A stretch of DNA of 37,558 nucleotides from Physocladia obscura. Its lineage: Eukaryota; Chytridiomycota; Chytridiomycetes; Chytridiales; Chytriomycetaceae. Below are positions 34,595 through 37,558 of the stretch, in pieces; within the stretch, counting starts at the first letter, position 1; each line of letters starts with the position of its first letter. Location: NCBI GenBank assembly GCA_027596945.1, contig JADGJH010000026.1:1-37558 (forward strand), given 5' to 3'. Position numbers and translations under genes: made by a program. The notes under the pieces were generated by a model, which saw only the letters and a list, made by a program, of their open reading frames with translations, did no database searches and was not told where the DNA came from.

Positions 34595-36489
34595 ATGAGC
34601 TCGGCAGTGGCACAGACCGATAAAGCACCTCTCGCGTTGCGCGGGACCAGCAATAGTAACATAAGCAGCAGCAGCAGCAACAACAACAGAGCAAGTATAT
34701 TCTCTCCGCTCGGTGCAGATCCCGTGAGTGGCCAAACAGACAGCCTTGCCCAAGAAGCAATCGAAACTTTACTGTTGCTCTGCAGCCCAAATTCTTCGTT
34801 CATCCAATATTCAGACGAATCAGATGCGGCGGGTCCGTCAGCCTTCGAATATATTGGCGGCAGTCTCAGCAACAACGGCAACGACAATTCCAGCAACAGC
34901 AGCGCCAACAGCCCAAAAACTCCCGCCGATATTGTGTTTGCTGATGATGAAACTGCAGCGCGCGCGTTTGTGCACCTTGCCACATCGGCAAGAGAAACTC
35001 ATGCGCGAGCAGATGGTTGCGAAGAACAGACCGATGCTTTGTTTCTCGTCGCAACTGCCGCTTCGGGCCTTGAAAAAATGGAACAGCGCAGCAGGATTAG
35101 CCGATCATCGTCGTCATCATCATCGTCTGAGTTGTTTGGCGGCATTGCAACGCCAAAGTTTCTTCAAAATCTTTTTTTGGATACAGCAAAAAATTTTGCT
35201 GTTATGAGCAATGGCAGCAGTGGTGGTAGTGGCAACTCTTCCGATAGCGGCGTTTCAACAACTGCGCGTCGGAAAACTTTCGGCGTCGATTGGACTGAAG
35301 TTTTCAAAAAAGTAAGTGAGGGACCAAACTGGCAGCCGGTGCCAGCAGATTTCACTGATGAACTGCAGCCAATCAACACGAAACAACACCAGACTGCAGA
35401 ATTTAACTCCGCGAAACAAGAAGATACCCAAGTACATCAGCAGGTTCTAAACTGCGAGGTTGAGCAAACGTTTAGCATAAAAAAGAGTTCATCAAAATAT
35501 AATCTTCAGCTAATACGGCCTTACGTTTGCGTTGTAGATAATTGTCGAAAATCGTACACCAAGCGCCGTGGATTGATTGCGCACGGAAAAGCCGTGCACC
35601 CCAAACATATGGAAATTCTAAAAAAAGTAACCCCGCATTCTAATCTACTGTTCGACGAAGGAATTAAACTCCTTTCCGGACTAGAAAGTGAACAAGATGA
35701 AGATGAGACGCAAAAAAGCAAGAGAAAATGGCACGAAGAAGAAGAGCGTTTGCATTCAGACTCTCCAATAACACCTTTAATCAAAATTTCAGATACTGAT
35801 GGCACAGTGGTAACAGAGCCGCCAAGTGCTAGTGCCATAAAACATGCAAAACCTCAAAAAAAAAGGAATCGAAGATTGAGTGCAAGTGATTTTGCCTCTG
35901 ATTCTGGCGGTGAAGGCCTTTTGACAGCTGAGGTGGCGGAAGAGTTGAGTCTGAGAATAGCATTTCTGAACGAACAAAGACCATTCATATGCTCACAAAA
36001 AGGTTGCAACAAGAGATACCGTAATGTTAATGGACTTAAGTATCATTTAGGTACTATAAAAAGAAAAGAAAAAGAAAAATAGTTGTTTTAATTTTTCCAT
36101 TGCAATCAGAAAAAGGACACAACTGTTGTTCAGAAGGAGTTTCCGACACTACCACAGGATCAGGAAGTACGTCAAGTCTATTGCTAACGGAAAACAGTTC
36201 CACATCGTCGCTGTTTTGCGATACTCATACGCTGCGGTTGAAAAGCGGGGAAAGCAGTGCTCAAAGTCTCTGCAATCAAGTCAACAATACGCATATTTAC
36301 ACGGCATCACCTTTTGCACATACTGGAAGTGAAGAAAGTAAAGAGGAAGAACTGGTGGAAAGCGGTGAAATGAAACCATTTGAATGTCCACACCCGGGAT
36401 GCGACAAGGCATACAAGAACAAAAATGGATTGTTGTACCATCTCCGAAAAGGAAAACTGGCAACACATGGAAAAATAGATGCTATTTAA
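34595..36489 (+). CDS. Sfp1/JAZF1-type C2H2 zinc-finger protein
   Basis: A probable nuclear transcription factor. Sfp1-type factors control growth and ribosome genes; that role is only inferred. Two exons (34595-36050, 36110-36489) give 611 residues. The N-terminal half is low-complexity Ser/Asn/Gly. Three fingers follow: YVCVVDNCRKSYTKRRGLIA.. , FICSQKGCNKRYRNVNGLKY.. and FECPHPGCDKAYKNKNGLLY.. . The C-x4-C spacing and the Y-K-N-x-N-G-L core are typical of Sfp1/JAZF1 fingers. The intron lies between the two zinc-binding histidines of finger 2. Finger 3 has an unusual eight-residue gap between its histidines. The ATG at 34595 has a good context (aaaaATG); an in-frame start at 34550 is possible. 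Confidence 0.85.
34661..34690 (+). repeat. AGC/AAC trinucleotide run
   Basis: Consecutive AGC then AAC codons encode a Ser-then-Asn tract in the N-terminal part of the zinc-finger protein. The purity suggests a length-variable microsatellite in coding sequence. Confidence 0.8.
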
Positions 36490-36546
36490 AGTTAAAAGAA
36501 ATCTAATTTAATAGATGCTATTTAAAGTTAAAAGAAATCTAATTTT
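36475..36546 (+). repeat. 36-bp tandem duplication across a stop codon
   Basis: A unit starting ATAGATGCTATTTAAAG is present twice in direct contact (36475-36510 and 36511-36546), identical except for the last base. Copy 1 contains the last codons and the TAA of the zinc-finger gene; copy 2 lies wholly in the 3' UTR. The protein end is unchanged by the duplication. Confidence 0.92.
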
Positions 36547-36614
36547 GTGCAGTTGTATTGTGAATGAGGGACGACTGCGTAACTCGCTGAAGCTTATTTT
36601 GTTGACAAAAAAAA

Positions 36615-37558
36615 ATGGGGAGGAGAAATATTTCGCTGGTTCTGTTTGCTACGCTGGTACTGCTCTTCACATGGAGTGGCGGCCTGATGCGTCGGAATCC
36701 CGAATTGCAGCAAAACCAAATCTATCAAAGTGAAAGTCAAAGCCAAAACAAATACGAATGCATTTGTCCGACAATAATCGCAACTCCCGCTCCGGCGCCG
36801 CTTCATTCAGAACATGTTTCGCCACAAAAACTACCCGTTCGATCAACACCGCTGCTTAAAATTTATCAAGCATTTGCTGACAGAAAAGCGCTGCGGAGTG
36901 GGCACAACAAAAAACCTGCTCCTACCCCACCAATGACTGATGTCGAATACTGGTCGACAATGGCTCTGATCTTCTGCTTGGTTCTTCTCGGGGGAATGTT
37001 TGCAGGATTAACTATCGGACTCATGTCTATTGGTTTAGTCAAACATGATCTTTTTTTCTCATCTTCCTTCAATTTTAGTATTTATTTTGTTTGTGATATT
37101 AGATGAAACAAATTTGCGAATTTTGAAGCGATCTGGGACACCCACTGAGAAAATTTACGCCGAAAGAATAGAACCAATCAGAAAGAACGCGCATTTGCTT
37201 CTCGTCACTCTCCTTTTGAGTAATACTGTTGTGAACGAAACGCTTCCCATTTTGTTTGGCCTTGTGGATTTGGAAGGTTATCAAGCCGTGTTATTTTCAA
37301 CAATATTGGTTCTCGTTTTCGGAGAGTATGTGCCATAGCTATCGACTGTAATATTTTGTTTTATAGTTTTGTTTATTTCAGGATCATCCCGCAGGCTATT
37401 TGTGCGCGATATGGATTACGCGTTGGAGCGATCTTCGCATGGCCTGTTCGAATTTTGATTTGGATTTTGTTTATTATTGCCTTTCCTATCGCAAAATTGC
37501 TGGATTACATTCTTGGACACAAGGATGGCGTCATTTATCGCCGAGCAGGTTTTTTTTT
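36615..37558 (+). CDS. CNNM / Mam3-type DUF21 membrane protein (partial, open at right edge)
   Basis: CNNM/Mam3 proteins are membrane proteins linked to divalent metal homeostasis (magnesium in animals, manganese resistance in yeast). Three exons are visible (36615-37032, 37103-37325, 37382-37548), then a GT donor at 37549. The start has a hydrophobic signal-anchor-like stretch (ISLVLFATLVLLFTW) and a Pro-rich, probably lumenal, region. DUF21 blocks follow: LLGGMFAGLTIGLMSID, LLLSNTVVNETLPILF, ILVLVFGEIIPQAICARYGL and FPIAKLLDYILG. They form the four-helix CNNM membrane domain with the conserved G-E-I-I-P-Q signature. The CBS-pair domain expected next lies beyond the window. Confidence 0.9.

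Noticed and set aside
34384..34983. Long minus-strand reading frame over the zinc-finger gene start
   Set aside because: Low-complexity mirror of the Ser/Asn-rich N-terminus with a Leu run; no start context, domain or splice support.
1..37558. tRNA, rRNA, CRISPR arrays, insertion sequences or transposons
   Set aside because: No cloverleaf, array-like repeat, transposase or terminal inverted repeats were seen by eye; the sequence is ordinary split protein genes.

Overview
The window is nuclear DNA from a eukaryote with compact, intron-rich genes. Almost every intron is 45-80 nt, GT-AG and AT-rich, and spacers between genes are often only 40-150 bp. A GPI-anchored chitin deacetylase, an Sfp1-type C2H2 factor, a class I myosin with TH1 and SH3 domains and a Mam3/CNNM-type protein point to a fungus. 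A type III glutamine synthetase and a COP1-type ubiquitin ligase are not usual in Dikarya, so I infer an early-diverging, possibly chytrid-like fungus. I cannot name the species. I built exon structures by hand from splice sites and reading-frame continuity.

Layout: 1-11788 (minus) is one giant gene, still open at the left edge. It has at least 19 exons and at least 3,591 codons. It encodes a RanBP2 zinc finger, a ZNFX1-type SF1 RNA helicase, a Cys/His-rich block inserted in the helicase, an NF-X1-like Cys-rich region, a helical region and three tandem CbxX/SpoVK-type AAA ATPases. A divergent spacer separates it from a run of plus-strand genes: type III glutamine synthetase (12161-14657), chitin deacetylase (14961-16609), an unknown three-repeat protein (16750-17654), a small single-pass membrane protein (17813-18274), a ubiquilin/Dsk2 (18387-20082), AVL9 (20125-23175, 18 exons with micro-exons), myosin I (23230-27968, about 26 exons) and PGAP3/Per1 (28022-29076). 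A COP1-like ligase lies on the minus strand (29213-32746). Its ATG is only 18 bp from that of a divergent mitochondrial stomatin-like protein (32765-34444). A Sfp1/JAZF1-type zinc-finger protein (34595-36489) and the first exons of a CNNM/Mam3 membrane protein (36615 to the right edge) follow.

The genes are mostly housekeeping or regulatory and do not form a pathway. Loose links exist: AVL9, myosin I, PGAP3 and the GPI-anchored deacetylase all bear on secretion and the cell surface, and ubiquilin and COP1 both act in ubiquitin-dependent turnover. The most unusual items are the giant helicase/triple-AAA protein with its repeated C-x2-H inserts and shared P-loop intron position, the exon-per-repeat unknown protein, the COP1-like ligase with an acidic WD40 insert, and three introns that appear to use GC-AG splice sites. 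The sequence also shows quality limits: a 10-N gap in an AVL9 intron and a homopolymer-rich stretch in myosin where coding sequence seems damaged.
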